In this document: piece after piece, positions 1 to 11,379 of the stretch
Numbering within the stretch: position 1 is the stretch's first letter
Layout: every line of letters starts with the position of its first letter
DNA from: Phaeoceros laevis
Taxonomy: Eukaryota; Anthocerotophyta; Anthocerotopsida; Notothyladales
Length of the DNA stretch: 64,000 nucleotides
Reading direction: 5' to 3'
Assembly (NCBI GenBank): GCA_049999765.1
Contig: JBNGIQ010009303.1
Span: 179,550 to 243,549 of the forward strand
Program-made: the position numbers and the translations under genes
Notes under the pieces: generated by a model
What the model was told of the DNA's origin: nothing
Seen by the model: only the letters and a program-made list of their open reading frames with translations
Databases searched by the model: none

Positions 1-1243
1 CACCTCCGCCTCCAGTTCATTCCCCGCCGCCTCCTCGCTTCTCCCCGCCACCTCCTCGCAAAGTATACCCGCGTCCTCCATGTGCGCCTGGGAGGAAAAC
101 TCTCCAGGATCCGGCTTCTTAGCTGCACGCAGGTAACTCCATCAAAATCCCAACTCCAGAATTTCATGTTTTGGGGCGCAATCTGGCCAGCGCTCTTTGC
201 GAGTTCCACACTGTCTGGATTTACGAATTACTCCGAGTGTGTGCAGCTCTGGGAATTGCGGCGGGTGTGGCTGCTTGGCTCAGTCTCATTGCCTGAACGC
301 TGGCGGCCCACCTTATCATCACCGACTCTCCAGATCTACAGAACGTGGTCAATTACGCTGCGTAAGAGGCCTGCTCATTGTGCGAAAAAGTCATGTGGAC
401 TCTTTCTCTCTTGCTGCAAAGGACTAGACTACTAAAAGTCAGGAAAGGCCCCCCCCTGGCATGGCACCTAGCTGTCATAGCTGCCAGGCAATCGTCTACT
501 CCTTTTCCTCCTTCAACATTAGAAGAATGTGTGCACTCATGAATTAGTCTACGTAAAAGATTCTAGCGTGAACCAAAGTGTGCGGCTGCGGTTCATTCTT
601 TGGTTCAAGGTGTCCCCGTGTCCCCTCTACCTCGCGGGCTCAGAAACGCCGAAACGCGATTCATTCGTTTTTTTCCGACAGAAACGCGTTTCCATTAACT
701 AGGCTTGCCTTTCCTTTGAGTTTTCCACAACGGTACCGTTATTTTTTTTTTGGATTCATGTCCGGCGTCATAGTCTCACGACTGCGTACGCCTGATGAAT
801 AAATAAATAAGTGTGCACCAAACACGCAGAATGCACAACGTCACGAACACTAGACTACTACAATCGCAGTTGAGGTGGCCTCGCTGTGTTCTTGGCCGGG
901 CACGCAGAGTTGACCGCAGGCCTCGACGCGCCACCTTTCCGGCCCTCCAATTGGACTCAAGAAAGAGTCAAGAGTGAGACGGTCACGAAGAGCATCTGCC
1001 TTGACTCGGAAATTGTTTTGTTAATCGCCTGCGCTGTAGAGGGCTATCCGAAGGCAATTTGGTATCCCATGGATCCATAGAAGGTCAAGGTCTGGCGCGT
1101 TTATTGCAGCATCACCGTAGGCGGGACAGTGCAATATATGTAGTCCCGCATGCATAAAATGGCAGCTCACAATCAATGCACCAGCTGCCTCCAAGCATCA
1201 CCCAGTACCACACTAGCTTGCTAGCTGCTTGCAACAGGAATTC
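1..1243. other. no recognisable gene; upstream region of secreted-protein gene
   Basis: Several short open frames occur here, but none resembles a known protein or shows convincing splice structure. The last 110 bases hold a weak TATA-like stretch (CATAAAAT at about 1152-1159), some 85 bases before the ATG at 1244, so the 3' part is probably the promoter and leader of the next gene. Confidence 0.4.
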
Positions 1244-2110
1244 ATGGCGGAGAGAGCAGTACTGGTAGTAGTACTGGCTTGCTCGATGCTACAAGCATTG
1301 TTCACCGGTGATCTTTGCCGTGCTCAAGGTTTGGATGTGGGGGATCATGGTTACTGGGCCATCAACCCGCTTGAGGAGGTCCAAAGATTAGCAGCAGGCA
1401 CCGTTTTCACATCCCAGGAGAGGCTTTGTAAGAATCTTGCTTCACTTCCCTTGCATTGGACCGGAGGTTGGATTGAGCCACTAGAAATGCTTATTAAGCT
1501 TGCCTGCGACAATGTGTGCCCAGGCTTCGAATTCTGTGCAGCTCTCCACTCTACCTTTGCTGGAAAGCTCATGAGTGAGGGCTGGAATCCGAGCTATTCC
1601 TGTGCTGGGTCCGGGCTTCGTATGGCCACAACGCTCCGTGGGGACATTGCTGCTCCTGCCACAGCCGGATTGTGGGATGTCCTGCAAGGGGGAGAGAGGA
1701 TTCCAGCCGAGGAAATCCTCTGTTTCGCAAGAGGTCCTCGTTGTGACAGGCGTCCTCCAATACCACAAAATGTACCTCCTTCTCCGGGCTATGAATTCGA
1801 AATTCGACGGTCCCCACCTCCGCCACGTCCTAAGCCTGCTTTCAAGGTAGCAGCAGGCACCGTTTTCACATCCCAGGAGAAGCCAAGCTATTTCTGTGCT
1901 GGGTCCGGGCTTCGTATGGCCACAACGCTCCGTGGGGATGTTGCTCCTGCCACAACCGGATTGTGGGATGTCTTGCAAGGAGGAGAGAGGATTACAGCCG
2001 AGGAAATCCTCTGTTTCGCAAGAGGTCCTCGTTGTAACCGGTGTGCATCCGCCATTGAACGGTCCCCACCTCCGCCACCTTCTGATTTCCCCACCTCCGC
2101 CACCTTCTGA
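1244..2110 (+). CDS. secreted proline-rich protein with internal tandem duplication, unknown function
   Basis: Single-exon frame of 288 aa starting at the first ATG (1244). Residues 1 to about 30 form a signal peptide (hydrophobic LVVVLACSMLQALF). The rest is a duplicated module. AAGTVFTSQE occurs at residues 50-59 and again at 203-212. A block of about 50 residues beginning SY(S/F)CAGSGLRMATTLRGD and ending ILCFARGPRC occurs at residues 117 onward and 215 onward. The second copy lacks about 57 residues, including several cysteines. The copies are joined by a proline-rich linker, and the C-terminus is again PPPP-rich, so a wall-associated or extracellular role is possible. The DNA copies (1391-1420 with 1850-1879; 1592-1750 with 1886-2040) are almost identical, so the duplication is recent. 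I do not recognise the family and assign no function. Confidence 0.55.
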   Translation: MAERAVLVVVLACSMLQALFTGDLCRAQGLDVGDHGYWAINPLEEVQRLAAGTVFTSQERLCKNLASLPLHWTGGWIEPLEMLIKLACDNVCPGFEFCAALHSTFAGKLMSEGWNPSYSCAGSGLRMATTLRGDIAAPATAGLWDVLQGGERIPAEEILCFARGPRCDRRPPIPQNVPPSPGYEFEIRRSPPPPRPKPAFKVAAGTVFTSQEKPSYFCAGSGLRMATTLRGDVAPATTGLWDVLQGGERITAEEILCFARGPRCNRCASAIERSPPPPPSDFPTSATF

Positions 2111-3083
2111 TTTCGGTGTGGCCGGTGCATAACACTCCTGAGTTACAACCTGATGAATTTTTTTTCTTTCAGAAGGGACCAGTCTTTCAACTTTTTTCCA
2201 TTTGCAGAGTTTTGTAGACAGCACTGATGTATTAGTGTCGGTCTACCTTCACTGTGGCAGCTCCAGGAACTGGCCAGGGAGCACACCACGAAGTCAGGAA
2301 GATTCTTGAAACAGGAGGCAAAATCACCACTTCTTCACAAGTCTACTTGGTGTGAGGCGGCTGTTGCTGCCAGGAAGGGACGACACTGTTGTGCAATACT
2401 TGTACAGCGATTTCCTCTTGCTTGAAGTGCACCAACTCGAAGGTTACATGAGCATCCGGATGCAGCCCTTGACAGCTTACAGCACCAAGATGCAGGGGCC
2501 GAAACACCGTACTCCAGTACTTATTTGTAAAAGATGAGCCGACCAATTGGTCGATTTTTGTGCTCCCATAGCAAAGGCGGACTAAGGTCCCTCACAGCAC
2601 AATGTATGCGTGGAAGGACCAAACCTAAGCTAGAATGTTGTAAAAAGTCCCACCTTCAGGACCCCACGGCAAAACCGTGGACAATAGTAGTGTCGGTCTA
2701 TGCAGAGCAAGACATTGTTTTTCCAAGTCCCGTGGAAGCACCTTGTCTTCGCAACAAACAACCACGAAGACCCTAAGCGAGGCAATTCCCCATGAGGGAC
2801 CTGACCTATTGAGAGATTCCTCTGGCTACTGCCGAAAAGGGGACCACTCTTTTCAACACTTTTTTCCCACGTTACTCTGATCTCCAAGCTATGATAGAAG
2901 AGATGTATGTTACACCGTTGGTGCAGGGTACATCAATGCTCTCAACCTTACCAGGCAAAAATGACTGGTTGATCATCTTGAAACACTTCCAGGAGGCCCC
3001 CAGCAGCTTACAGCCACAAGAATTGCTTCTCCCTTCATAGACAATGTGGTACAAGGCAAGCACCAGATTCAATAGAAACCATG
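2111..3083. other. intergenic, probably 3' UTR sequence of the flanking genes
   Basis: No frame longer than about 85 codons and no family resemblance on either strand. It lies between the stop of the secreted-protein gene (+) and the stop of PAM16 (-), so much of it is probably the two facing 3' UTRs. Confidence 0.4.
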
Positions 3084-3824
3084 CTACCGACTTGCCCTTT
3101 CTCCAGCTTCCTTGGCTGCCTCAAGACATTCCTTGGCTCGCTGGACTTTGGATTGCAGGTAGAAGCTACCTTGCGTCGCATTTTTCTCAAATAATAGATC
3201 GTACCTCTGTGCCAGACAACAAAGGGATGTCAACCACCGGTAGTACACAGCACGATGTTGCTCCTCGAGTTGGGGTTCATTGAGAGCTCTGGACTCAGAA
3301 ACAATATCCTGTGGTACTGTAACAGCATCCAATACGACAGAACACAGCAGCATGATCAGGTGGAACTTCAGGGAAAAGCCCTACCTTCATGACTTCCTCC
3401 CAGGGAGTACTTTCATTGACACCTAGAACAAGCCGAGCCTCGCTTACTGCCATAGACTTTGAAACCCTATGCGCCATATTCTGCACGGTTTCTTGAGCTA
3501 CACCTGAACGGTTAGCATCTACACATCAAACCAAAACCCTGAATCAGAGATGTCAACTACTCTTCACCACTGGAATCATTAACAAGCGATTTGTTCACAT
3601 GAATGAACTATTTCCAGTGTAGCAGTGTAGCATGCCCATACCAACAGCATCGAGTAAAACAGCCTTCACACACTTAGCGGAACTGACGAAAACTAGGCAA
3701 CCACGTTAGGGCACATACTGATGATTGCTTTCTGATACGCTTGCGAAATCGCCCTCAATACAACACCGGAACCAATCACAAGCACCTGTGCGAGAATTTT
3801 GGCAGCCTGCAGCCGGATGCTCAT
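3084..3824 (-). CDS. PAM16: PAM16/TIM16-type mitochondrial import motor subunit
   Basis: Three exons on the minus strand: 3824-3719, 3503-3385 and 3206-3084. They sum to 348 nt and encode 115 aa. PAM16 is the degenerate J-protein of the presequence translocase-associated motor. It sits at the matrix face of the inner membrane and, with PAM18, controls mtHsp70. Exon 1 encodes the membrane-proximal AAKILAQVLVIGSGVVLRA segment. Exon 2 gives the plant-like SVAQET junction and the start of the J-like domain (SEARLVLGVNESTPWEEV). Exon 3 gives RYDLLFEKN and GSFYLQSKVQRAKECLE, the family signature, without an HPD motif, as expected for PAM16. Length matches plant homologues (about 115 aa). Splice phases agree at both junctions. 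It is transcribed away from the small basic-protein gene at 4464. Confidence 0.9.
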
Positions 3825-4463
3825 GTGTAACTGACCACAGTTGCCACCGAAACGCGAACATTCTGACCAGAGTAGCGCCGACATAACCAAAGACTTCACA
3901 TTTTGAATGAACAAGGATCTTACCATCGTGTGTTGACAGTTGACCTTCCGAAATCACAGGGGAGGTTCGCGGATCTAAGCTCAAAGGGGACTGGCCTCAC
4001 AATAAGAGAGCGAGCCCGGCAAAGCCGTTTTCAAATCCTCAGGCAGCGGGGAGGTGCGAGAGGAAATGTCCCCACAGGCTACGGAGAGGTGTAACGCAGC
4101 AGATACGCCCTGCCGAAGACCTGTCTGTGCGTTGGAAGCAATTTGTCGATGACCCACCCAGCCCCAGGAACTTCCAAGCTCCATTCAGGTGTCGGCTCCT
4201 ACAGGCTTGTTGGCATCGGTGGCCTCCCGCAATCTGTGCAGAACACTCCGGAACCCGAACTTCTCCGTCGATGCTTTCTGAGCATGATTCTGCCAATTTG
4301 CAAGCTAAGCGGACGACATAGCTTGGAGACCAAGTAACGGGTAAAGCGCGGAAGGTACTGCCAATTAGGGTTAGGGTTACAAGTACAACGCGAAATCAAA
4401 ATCCTGTAGTGCTGTCGTCGAAAATTCAGCACTCGCGGCTCCGAGTAGCTGGTCGCGCAAGGG
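3825..4463. promoter_or_regulatory. divergent promoter region of PAM16 and UPF0390-like gene, with telo-box
   Basis: About 640 bases separate two divergent ATGs. Positions 4365-4379 read TTAGGGTTAGGGTTA, a double telo-box (reverse of AAACCCTAA). In plants this element is common in promoters or leaders of ribosome-biogenesis and translation genes. It lies about 85 bases before the plus-strand ATG. That the two genes share this region is inferred from spacing only. Confidence 0.5.
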
Positions 4464-5164
4464 ATGACGCAGAAGTCGGGGCTGTTCAAGGGTCAGCAGA
4501 AGAAGGCTGAAGCTGCCAGTCATCACGGGAAAAAACCGCACATTAGGAAAGGTCTGTATGCCGAATGACACATAGCCCTCAGCGTTTTTGCTTCTGAGTG
4601 ACACAACCTTTCTCACAGTGATTTGTAGGTGCTTGTTCATTTTCTAATGGGGAGGGGCACGGTTTGGAGGCAATTTTTTATGTGATGCGTTGTCTGGCTA
4701 TTGCAGGGAAGGTGTTTAAGGCCCCTGTAAAGCATACCAAGGAATTGGAGCAAAGTGCTGTAAGCTCTCGTTCACAGCATCTTGTTTATCCTTGTGCTTG
4801 GATGGAGCACCTGTGGTGCTTCTTGATTCATAGCTTTGTTGCGAAGACTTCTCATGCCAAAGCGTTATTCAGATTTCGGAGGCAGTCTCGATGAGACTTA
4901 CATGACGCAGGTCCTTGCTATCGACTTGTTTGCTCTTAGACTGATGTGTGCTGACACATGTCGCGGCACTGTGCTTGGTTGAACCAGGAGATCGGAAAAT
5001 TCATCAATCAGGCAAATGAGATGAAAGCTGCCACTGCAGCTGCGAAGGAAGGTGCCCAACTGAGGTTAGTGAAGGCTCCGGTTGAAGAAGCAAAACCTGT
5101 GAAGAAGACAAAATCCCTGTTGGCAAAGTCCAAGTCTGTAATAGCCAAGAAAAAATCGAAATAA
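4464..5164 (+). CDS. small lysine-rich UPF0390/DUF2462-like protein
   Basis: Three exons: 4464-4551, 4707-4759 and 4988-5164. They total 318 nt and encode 105 aa. The protein is strongly basic. It has an N-terminal MTQKSGLFKGQQKK followed by HHGKKPHIRKGK, a conserved middle KFINQANEMKAATAA(A)KEG, and a lysine-rich tail (KKTKSLLAKSKS then AKKKSK). This order (KGxxKK, HGK..xRKGK, xKFIN..NEvKAA) matches the small UPF0390/DUF2462 family known from animals, fungi and plants, probably nucleolar or translation-associated. The family assignment rests on motif memory rather than a search. Splice phases agree (88 nt, then 53 nt, then an in-phase third exon). A telo-box just upstream fits a translation-linked gene. 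Confidence 0.6.
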
Positions 5165-7340
5165 GATGCTGTACGATCTTTGTAATCCATATTGCAGCTC
5201 CCGTCTGTTCATGGACGACTTCGGAAAACTGGGGTTCAAGAAGGATTCTAAGGCCTGTCAGGTTTTTGAGGGGGACGAGAAGCCCTCAGAATTCCTCAAG
5301 AGTGTTACTTGCCTTTGAGGGATTTGGCCTTTCAGGAGCTGAGTAGCTCGGCCATTGCATTTGGTGATGTTACTGTGGCCCAGGATTTGTTAGGGGGTCC
5401 GGCTTTGTTCTGAATCTTGTGGAGGTCAGGAAAAGATGGTGGGGAGGTGTGGCCGTGCTGTAGGCTTGGTTCGGCCTGGTTCTTCCATCGTGATTGTCAC
5501 CTTGTGCTGCTGGTCAGGGGACGGTGGGTAGTTACATACTGCTCTACCGAAGGCGCTCTGACTGCTGTCGTGCCATGTTCCGACCGAGAGGTTTCATCAG
5601 ATTGCCCACCCAGCAGCCCTGTGGATCAGTTTTTTTTCTCGTGTGCTGCAGCTGCATGCGATTGAATCATGGCTTGGAATCAAATTCTATCCGATTGGGT
5701 GCTGGGTTTCTTGGTGGCGGATAATCATCCGCTCCCTGGCTGTGCTGTGGTATTTGTCCAGGTCGCGGTGTCTGCTTCACCGGGATTGCGCTGGCATCAC
5801 CTTTCTTAAAATCTGCTGACATAAAGAAGTGGTCAAAAGCAATGCTTGATTCCGAATGTCTCTCAATCTCAGCTGGCCAGAAAGGTCCTCAATTGAAACA
5901 GCTCTTTGGCGTGTGACAACCGAGTCGTGGGCTGTGGCCCACCCACCTCGTTTGTCTGCATCAACCACTCGTCCTTGCAAGCTGCTCCTCGGGGTGTGGT
6001 GGCCAACAGGAAATCCCAGTTCCTGCATGCCTGCCTGGGAGGAGGTAATAAAACCAAGGTTACAGATATCGTCTGCGGCCGTAGTAGGTTCATCTGTGTA
6101 CTCTTTGCCTCCTCCGGGCCTACCAGGCTACAATGAGGGGCGAATATCTACCTGCTTGAATAGTCTTCTTAGCCCCGCGACGAAGCATCTCGCATTCCCT
6201 TCAGTTGCTGCTCTGGTGGTGGCGCATACACCCGATCCTGGATCGTCTCCCTTTTCCGGTCCGATGCCCCTGAAATATCCACCCACAAGGCAGGCAAGTA
6301 ACTTGCTCCTCTCACAGAGCGGATAGATTAGGAAGCGGCGCTGCGGGTCGGAGACGAGTCTGTCAAACATCACGTGCTCCCAGGCCGTAACCACCGGAGG
6401 TGAAACCCTAATCCTGAAGAAGGCCCTTGTGCAGAATGTGATCTCGCTCCTCCTATTCCATACTCCTTTCCATCTTTGAGCAGTGAACGTGCAGGTGTTA
6501 CCAGGCTACGTGCACCAGTCCTCGCACCCTGCAGCAATATGTTGCTATCCTAGGAGTGGTTGCCAATCAAGAGTAATCAACCTGTCAGTCCATGTAGACC
6601 AGCCTATCTAGCTGCATCCTCTCTCACACCACCCTGTTTTCTGTGTACCTTTCTCCACGACATCCAAGCTGCTCCCTCGTAGAAGCTGTTAGTAATAACG
6701 TCTACAACCAGAGCTTTTGATCACACAACGGAAGCGTTCCCTTAACAAGCACAAAACACAAAGATTCTCATCCCCAAGGTAACGTCATCAACATGTGCAC
6801 TTGAGCAGGAGAGATTCGTCTGGTAGAGCAGCAGCCTACGGAGACTTGGTTGGAGAATGATGGAATTTCCCGCTGCCAGACCTAATGATGACGTTGGAGC
6901 CTGATGGAAACTAGAGGGAGGGACTCTACTGTAGAGAAGGAGGCTGGCTCATCGTCTCCGGGGATGAATCCAAAGTTACCTAGCTAGATTGCTTCCCGTT
7001 GAAGCTGGCGGGCCCGCTGCCAGCTCTACAACACATGGCAGCTGCAGCACAGACCCCTGCTCTGCCATCCCCCGGATGCTTTCTGGCCTCCCTTCGCTTC
7101 CCACATCGCTCCCGTTGCGTCCGCCTTCTAGGCGTGGGGCCCCTCCCGCTCCGCTCCGCTGCCATGGCCGTTTGTTTGTTGTTTTGCGGCGATGTCCGCC
7201 ACGGCCAGTGAGGTCCACACTGTGTCTTGTGCACAGCGAAGGGCATGTTGTGCCACATTCTTTGAACGGGGCTCATCATCCTCACCTTACCAGGCTCACC
7301 TCCGATGGAACTTCGATCCAACAGATTCTAACTTAGACTG
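5165..7340. other. unassigned region; possible minus-strand exons between 5777 and 6394
   Basis: The first 200 bases are probably the 3' UTR of the preceding gene. Minus-strand open stretches at 6394-6128 and 6028-5777 could be exons. One contains a fairly polar, non-repetitive peptide (RGGWATAHDSVV...SIEDLSGQLRLRDIRNQ) followed by AAG|GTGATG, a possible donor. A reverse-strand AGGGTTT lies near 6400. No family is recognised and no complete model was found. 6990-7340 contains GC-rich frames on both strands that I consider chance. Confidence 0.2.
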
Positions 7341-8579
7341 CACTTGATTATAGTAGACTAGACTAGACTGCGAACCTCACCAATCACCGCCAGCCGATGA
7401 AGCAAGCTGCTTTCAAATTTCAAGAGTTGCTCCGAGGAAAGAATAAGCACCTGATTATCGTGTCAAATTCCATTGCATTTCAATCTCATGGACTGCCCTA
7501 TAAAGTGCACATTTTAGCTTCCTCCCTCCGTTCATCCTAAGCAGGTAATAAATAGGTTGCTTGAACTTGCTTCCATTTGAATTTGACCTCTAGGAATTTA
7601 CATGGCACGTACGGAAGAGAATTCTCACATCTTATGTAGTGCTTGCAAATAATAGCAGGCATTTGCATATGGCACAAAACAATCTTATATCGCCTCAGCT
7701 TCTAATCAACATGTACCCTCAACATCCACTTCACTTTGTGTAGAGCTGATCTCAAGTGTAGTGTATAAACCTTTGTACCCTCGAAATCAGCCAGAGCCTG
7801 ATCTCAAATGTAGTATATGAACCTTTGTACCAATGTAGTATATGAACCTTTGTACTCTCGCCCTTTGTGAGATAGAGAGAAAAAACCTCCTGAAGGGCCG
7901 AAGGGGTAAAAAATTGCACTCATCCATGGCATTAGAGAGTATTAGACTTATAGATTTATGTTGTGCTCTAAGAAAAATTTTTTAGGAAAGTAGGCCGCAA
8001 AGTCTTTCTAGATAAGTTAGGGGCACTCACTCAAGCAGTGGATCCTCGTTTGGAACCGTTAACCTCCTAGAAATATACACACACTCTCAAGTGAAAGTTT
8101 AGGTGCATCGGAGAAGTTGGGGGAAGGTGTTCTTGGTTCTAGAGTAGGTGCACTCTGAGTGACAATTTAGGTGCATTCACTCAACCTAGAAAGAAGTAGG
8201 GTGGTTTTATATTAAAAAATACAACAACCTTTTTGGTAGTTACTTTGTGAAAGGGCTGGTTTGAGTTTCAACTATGATAGAGTTCATAGTTCACTTAGTA
8301 TAAGCATGTCATGACCCTACAAAAGCAATATCCTTTCCTTGCAATCTAATAGAAGGTGACTCCTGAAAGGGCCTTTTGGAGTTTAAAATTTCAATTCTCA
8401 CACAACTCCTCACATTACATCCTGTAAGCACTTGAGGACCCTACAAAAGCAACGTTTAATAACTTCAATTCTTCATCCTTTGAATCCTTTCCCATAGAAA
8501 TAAAAAAAGAGTAGCATGCATTTACCTATCTCCTCTCTCCTCTAAAGAGCCTCCCCTAAAGAGCTCCTCCAGCAGGCGC
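7341..8579. other. AT-rich intergenic DNA with short repeats
   Basis: AT-rich, with no coding potential. Imperfect direct repeats of TGTAGTATATGAACCTTTGTAC and variants occur at about 7757-7856 (three copies), and CCCTACAAAAGCAA occurs near 8314 and 8440. This may be decayed transposon sequence, but no terminal repeats were found. Confidence 0.4.
7757..7856. repeat. three imperfect copies of a 22-26 bp unit
   Basis: The sequence AGTGTATAAACCTTTGTAC, then AGTATATGAACCTTTGTAC twice, lies within 100 bases. The last two copies are almost adjacent (about 26 bp apart). Confidence 0.6.
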
Positions 8580-9770
8580 TATAAATGGTTTGTGAGAAAA
8601 ATCGGCGGAGCGTTCAAAAATTGGCTCACAGGTGTTCCGAAAATGCCGTTGCCGCTTCTCTCTCTGGCTCGTCCCGCTCGAGCCGCAGGGGCAAGTGCGC
8701 CCTGTCCTTTGCTGTTCTGGCACCTGCGGTCCCGTGGCTGGCAGACGCCTCAGCCCAGCTTTGCGCTGCTCCGGCCTGCTTTGCCCCCGTTTGCTCTGCC
8801 CTTCTCTCCAGTTGTGCTCCTCCGGATCCGTCCATTTGCCTCGGTGCATCCGACTTTTGCTCGCGGCAGCCGCCTGGGCCCCGTCCTGTGGGATTAGCCC
8901 GTGGTGTGCTTCGCCTACAAGCTCTGAAAGCCGGCTTGGCAGGAGTTGGTGCCGTCTCTAGCGTTGTTTGGGTTGAGACGCGACGCTGGCTTGTGATTCA
9001 CCAGGAACCAGCTTCGCCGCGTGTGGTGTGGCTTGGGTGGAGGAGCAAGCAAAGAGTAGTGACCTGACCTTCTCCACCAGCGAAATTCGTCCAGTGTGCA
9101 ATTTTGAGCAAGGCAGCAGCTGCTTGGGCGTTGAAAGCGAGGTTGGGAAGGTTTTCCCGCAGTTATGAGGCAATGCTGATATTGTAGGCACTGATTCTGC
9201 GGATACAGCAACGTGCCGGAGCGCAGGTCAGGAACAAGGGGCTAAAGTTTCTCTTAGCCCGATGCAGAGGATGTTCTCGAGTCCAACGGCAGCGGTTTGC
9301 CGGCTTAATGCGATACCGAGCTGGTGTGTCGAATCCCCTGGTTTACTGGTGTTCGGAGCTGAAGGCCCAGGGTGCCCCTAGGTGGCAGCCGCGCAGATTC
9401 CTGACAGTTTCTACTTTGAGAGGCTCAGTACGGGGTGGAGATCCTTTGTAGAGGCAGCTGATCCTCCAGGTGAGGTTCCATCGTTGCAAGGGACTGTCAA
9501 TCTGGCAGGAAGCGGTTGATCTTGCGGCAATCCACCGCCGGCGTGAATGGTTTTGCGCAACACAAGATCCAGGCTGGGAAGGGAAGGGGAAAAGGAGCTC
9601 AAGTGTACCTGCTTTGATGTCTTCACACTTGAACTTCGGAATGTACTCCCCGTCCAGGTTTTTCGCTCGAGTAAAGTGACCAGTCAACCGGGCGTGAAGT
9701 CCATCCTACACTTGCTTCCGCGCCGAACGTAACACACAGCAGGAAGGCTGTCATTGCAACTGCGCTTTCA
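8580..9770 (+). promoter_or_regulatory. TATA box and long leader of the GT34 gene
   Basis: TATAAAT at 8580-8586 marks an abrupt change from AT-rich to GC-rich DNA. The following 1.2 kb has GC-rich frames on both strands with no family resemblance, and it leads into the ATG at 9771. I read this as promoter plus a long 5' UTR, perhaps with a UTR intron. The TSS is inferred, not seen. Confidence 0.4.
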
Positions 9771-11379
9771 ATGGCTGGTTTATCTGGGCTGTGCCCTCAG
9801 AGGAGATGCACCAAGGCAGCTGATAGTGATGTCTTCAGGGCAATGGGGAAGCCGCTCTTGAGTGCTAAGGAAATCCCCAGGCAGGGCTGGTACCCCCGCT
9901 GTGCGGCGGATTCCAAGGCCGACTTTTACAAATCGGATGTAGATGTGAAGCAGCTATGGTGGTTCTCGTCGCACGGTTTTGTCAGAATCGTTCTTACCAT
10001 ATTTGCAATTCTTTCCGTAACGATCACGACGGTCGTTTACGGGTCAGACCTTCTCCTTGTTAGAGCTAATGACTTAGGGCGACAATGTACCTCCTTCAGA
10101 CCACATAGCACTCGTCCTGAGACAAGGGTTTATAAATTTGCTATGGTCACCTGCTCTGATGGGTCCAAGTCTATACCTCAAAGATCCTTCGAAGGCCTCA
10201 TGGAGCTTGTTACTCCCAACAAAAGGAGCTATGTGGAGCGGCATGGATATGACTTCGTTGATGCTAGCCATGTGCTGGACAAAGAAAGGCCGCCAAGCTG
10301 GAGCAAAATTTTGGCTGTCAAGAAGTACCTTTCCGCTTATGACTGGGTTTTTTGGAATGATGCGGTACGTGTTGGTTCCTACCATGAGGGTTCTGCTGCT
10401 GGAATAGTGGCTGCAATCGTTTAGGCTGATGACACAACTCTGCGTCTGTGTTGATGTCGTCTTGCAGGACTCTGTGGTCACAAACCCCTCCATTTCTCTT
10501 GTAAGTCCACAGCTACTCATTTTTCTGGAGTTCAGCTGCCCGTATGAGTGCAGAAACTGATTTGGGCATGCATTTTTGCAATGGGAAGACGTTTGCTTGT
10601 ATGCCACGCTTGCTCACTTAGGCGGTTCTTTGTACAGGAGGACATCATAGACTCGATTGTTGGTAATGCGGACTTTGAAGATATGCCTGATTTTATTGTT
10701 ACAGAGGATGTCACTGGTGTAAATGCAGGTACGTCAGTTGCTTGTGACCCTCTTTGCTGATTGTGTTCTGGATTTTTGCCCCATCCAGAATATGATGACG
10801 AAGTGTGTTAATTGAGCATATGGTAAATGTTTCGCAGGGATGTTTTTCTTTCGAAATTCTGAATGGAGCAGGCAGTTTCTGGAGAAATGGTGGAACCAGA
10901 CGTCATTTATAGGACCATTCGGGCGAAGTAAGAGTGGAGACAACTATGCCTTGAAACACTTAATAAAAAGCATGCCTGCTGAGGAACGACATCGACATGT
11001 TAGAATTCCAAAAATGCAATGCATATTCAACTCGAACTTGTGGAGACCCTCCTGGAGAAGCAGTCAACGGCTCATTACTCTCACAAAGTCTGTGTGGCGA
11101 GGTACCTTACCATCCCTTGGCAGGACTGTTTCCAATTGGTGGTGTGTCAATGGAAGAAGGTAAAATGGCAGTTACTTACCACGGAATGTTGGACTTTTTT
11201 AAGGTGTTTATGCCAAAGGTGACTTCATGGTTCACCTTGCTGGCCTCAATGACAAAAAGAAATGGGTGAAGAAGGTACTTGAGGACCTTGAGGAGGAATC
11301 AGCAAACAGGCCAATAGGGCCCATAGGTCCGAGCGGCCTCTCATACAGAAGAGCAGGGGCTCCATGGAGACGGTCATGA
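9771..11379 (+). CDS. GT34 (MNN10/GMA12-like) Golgi glycosyltransferase
   Basis: Five exons: 9771-10364, 10468-10500, 10638-10728, 10838-11101 and 11204-11379. They total 1158 nt and encode 385 aa. This is a type II membrane protein with a cytosolic N-terminus of about 70 residues, one signal anchor (residues 71-97, IVLTIFAILSVTITTVVYG) and a lumenal catalytic domain. The domain carries RSYVERHGYDF, KILAVKKYLSAYDWVFWNDAD (DXD-type nucleotide-sugar/Mn site, split between exons 1 and 2), VNAGMFFFRNSEWS, DNYALKHLI and KGDFMVHLAGL, which is the GT34 order (galactosyl/xylosyl/mannosyltransferases). The resemblance is closer to the fungal-type MNN10 branch than to plant xyloglucan xylosyltransferases, but substrate cannot be told. 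Exon 2 is only 33 nt. The intron before exon 5 is supported because only splicing restores the GDFMVHLAG frame. Confidence 0.85.

Noticed and set aside
1481-2224. 247-aa antisense frame
   Set aside because: Lies opposite the duplicated secreted-protein gene and repeats only because that gene repeats; no ATG-led signal or family match.
5856-6326. 156-aa plus-strand frame
   Set aside because: No domain, no signal peptide, and opposite the possible minus-strand exons.
7098-7110. TTCCCACATCG, like the plant snRNA upstream element
   Set aside because: First base differs from the consensus and no TATA box or snRNA-like sequence follows.
8585-9067. 160-aa GC-rich frame
   Set aside because: Low-complexity Ala/Ser/Arg composition with competing frames on both strands; read as 5' UTR.
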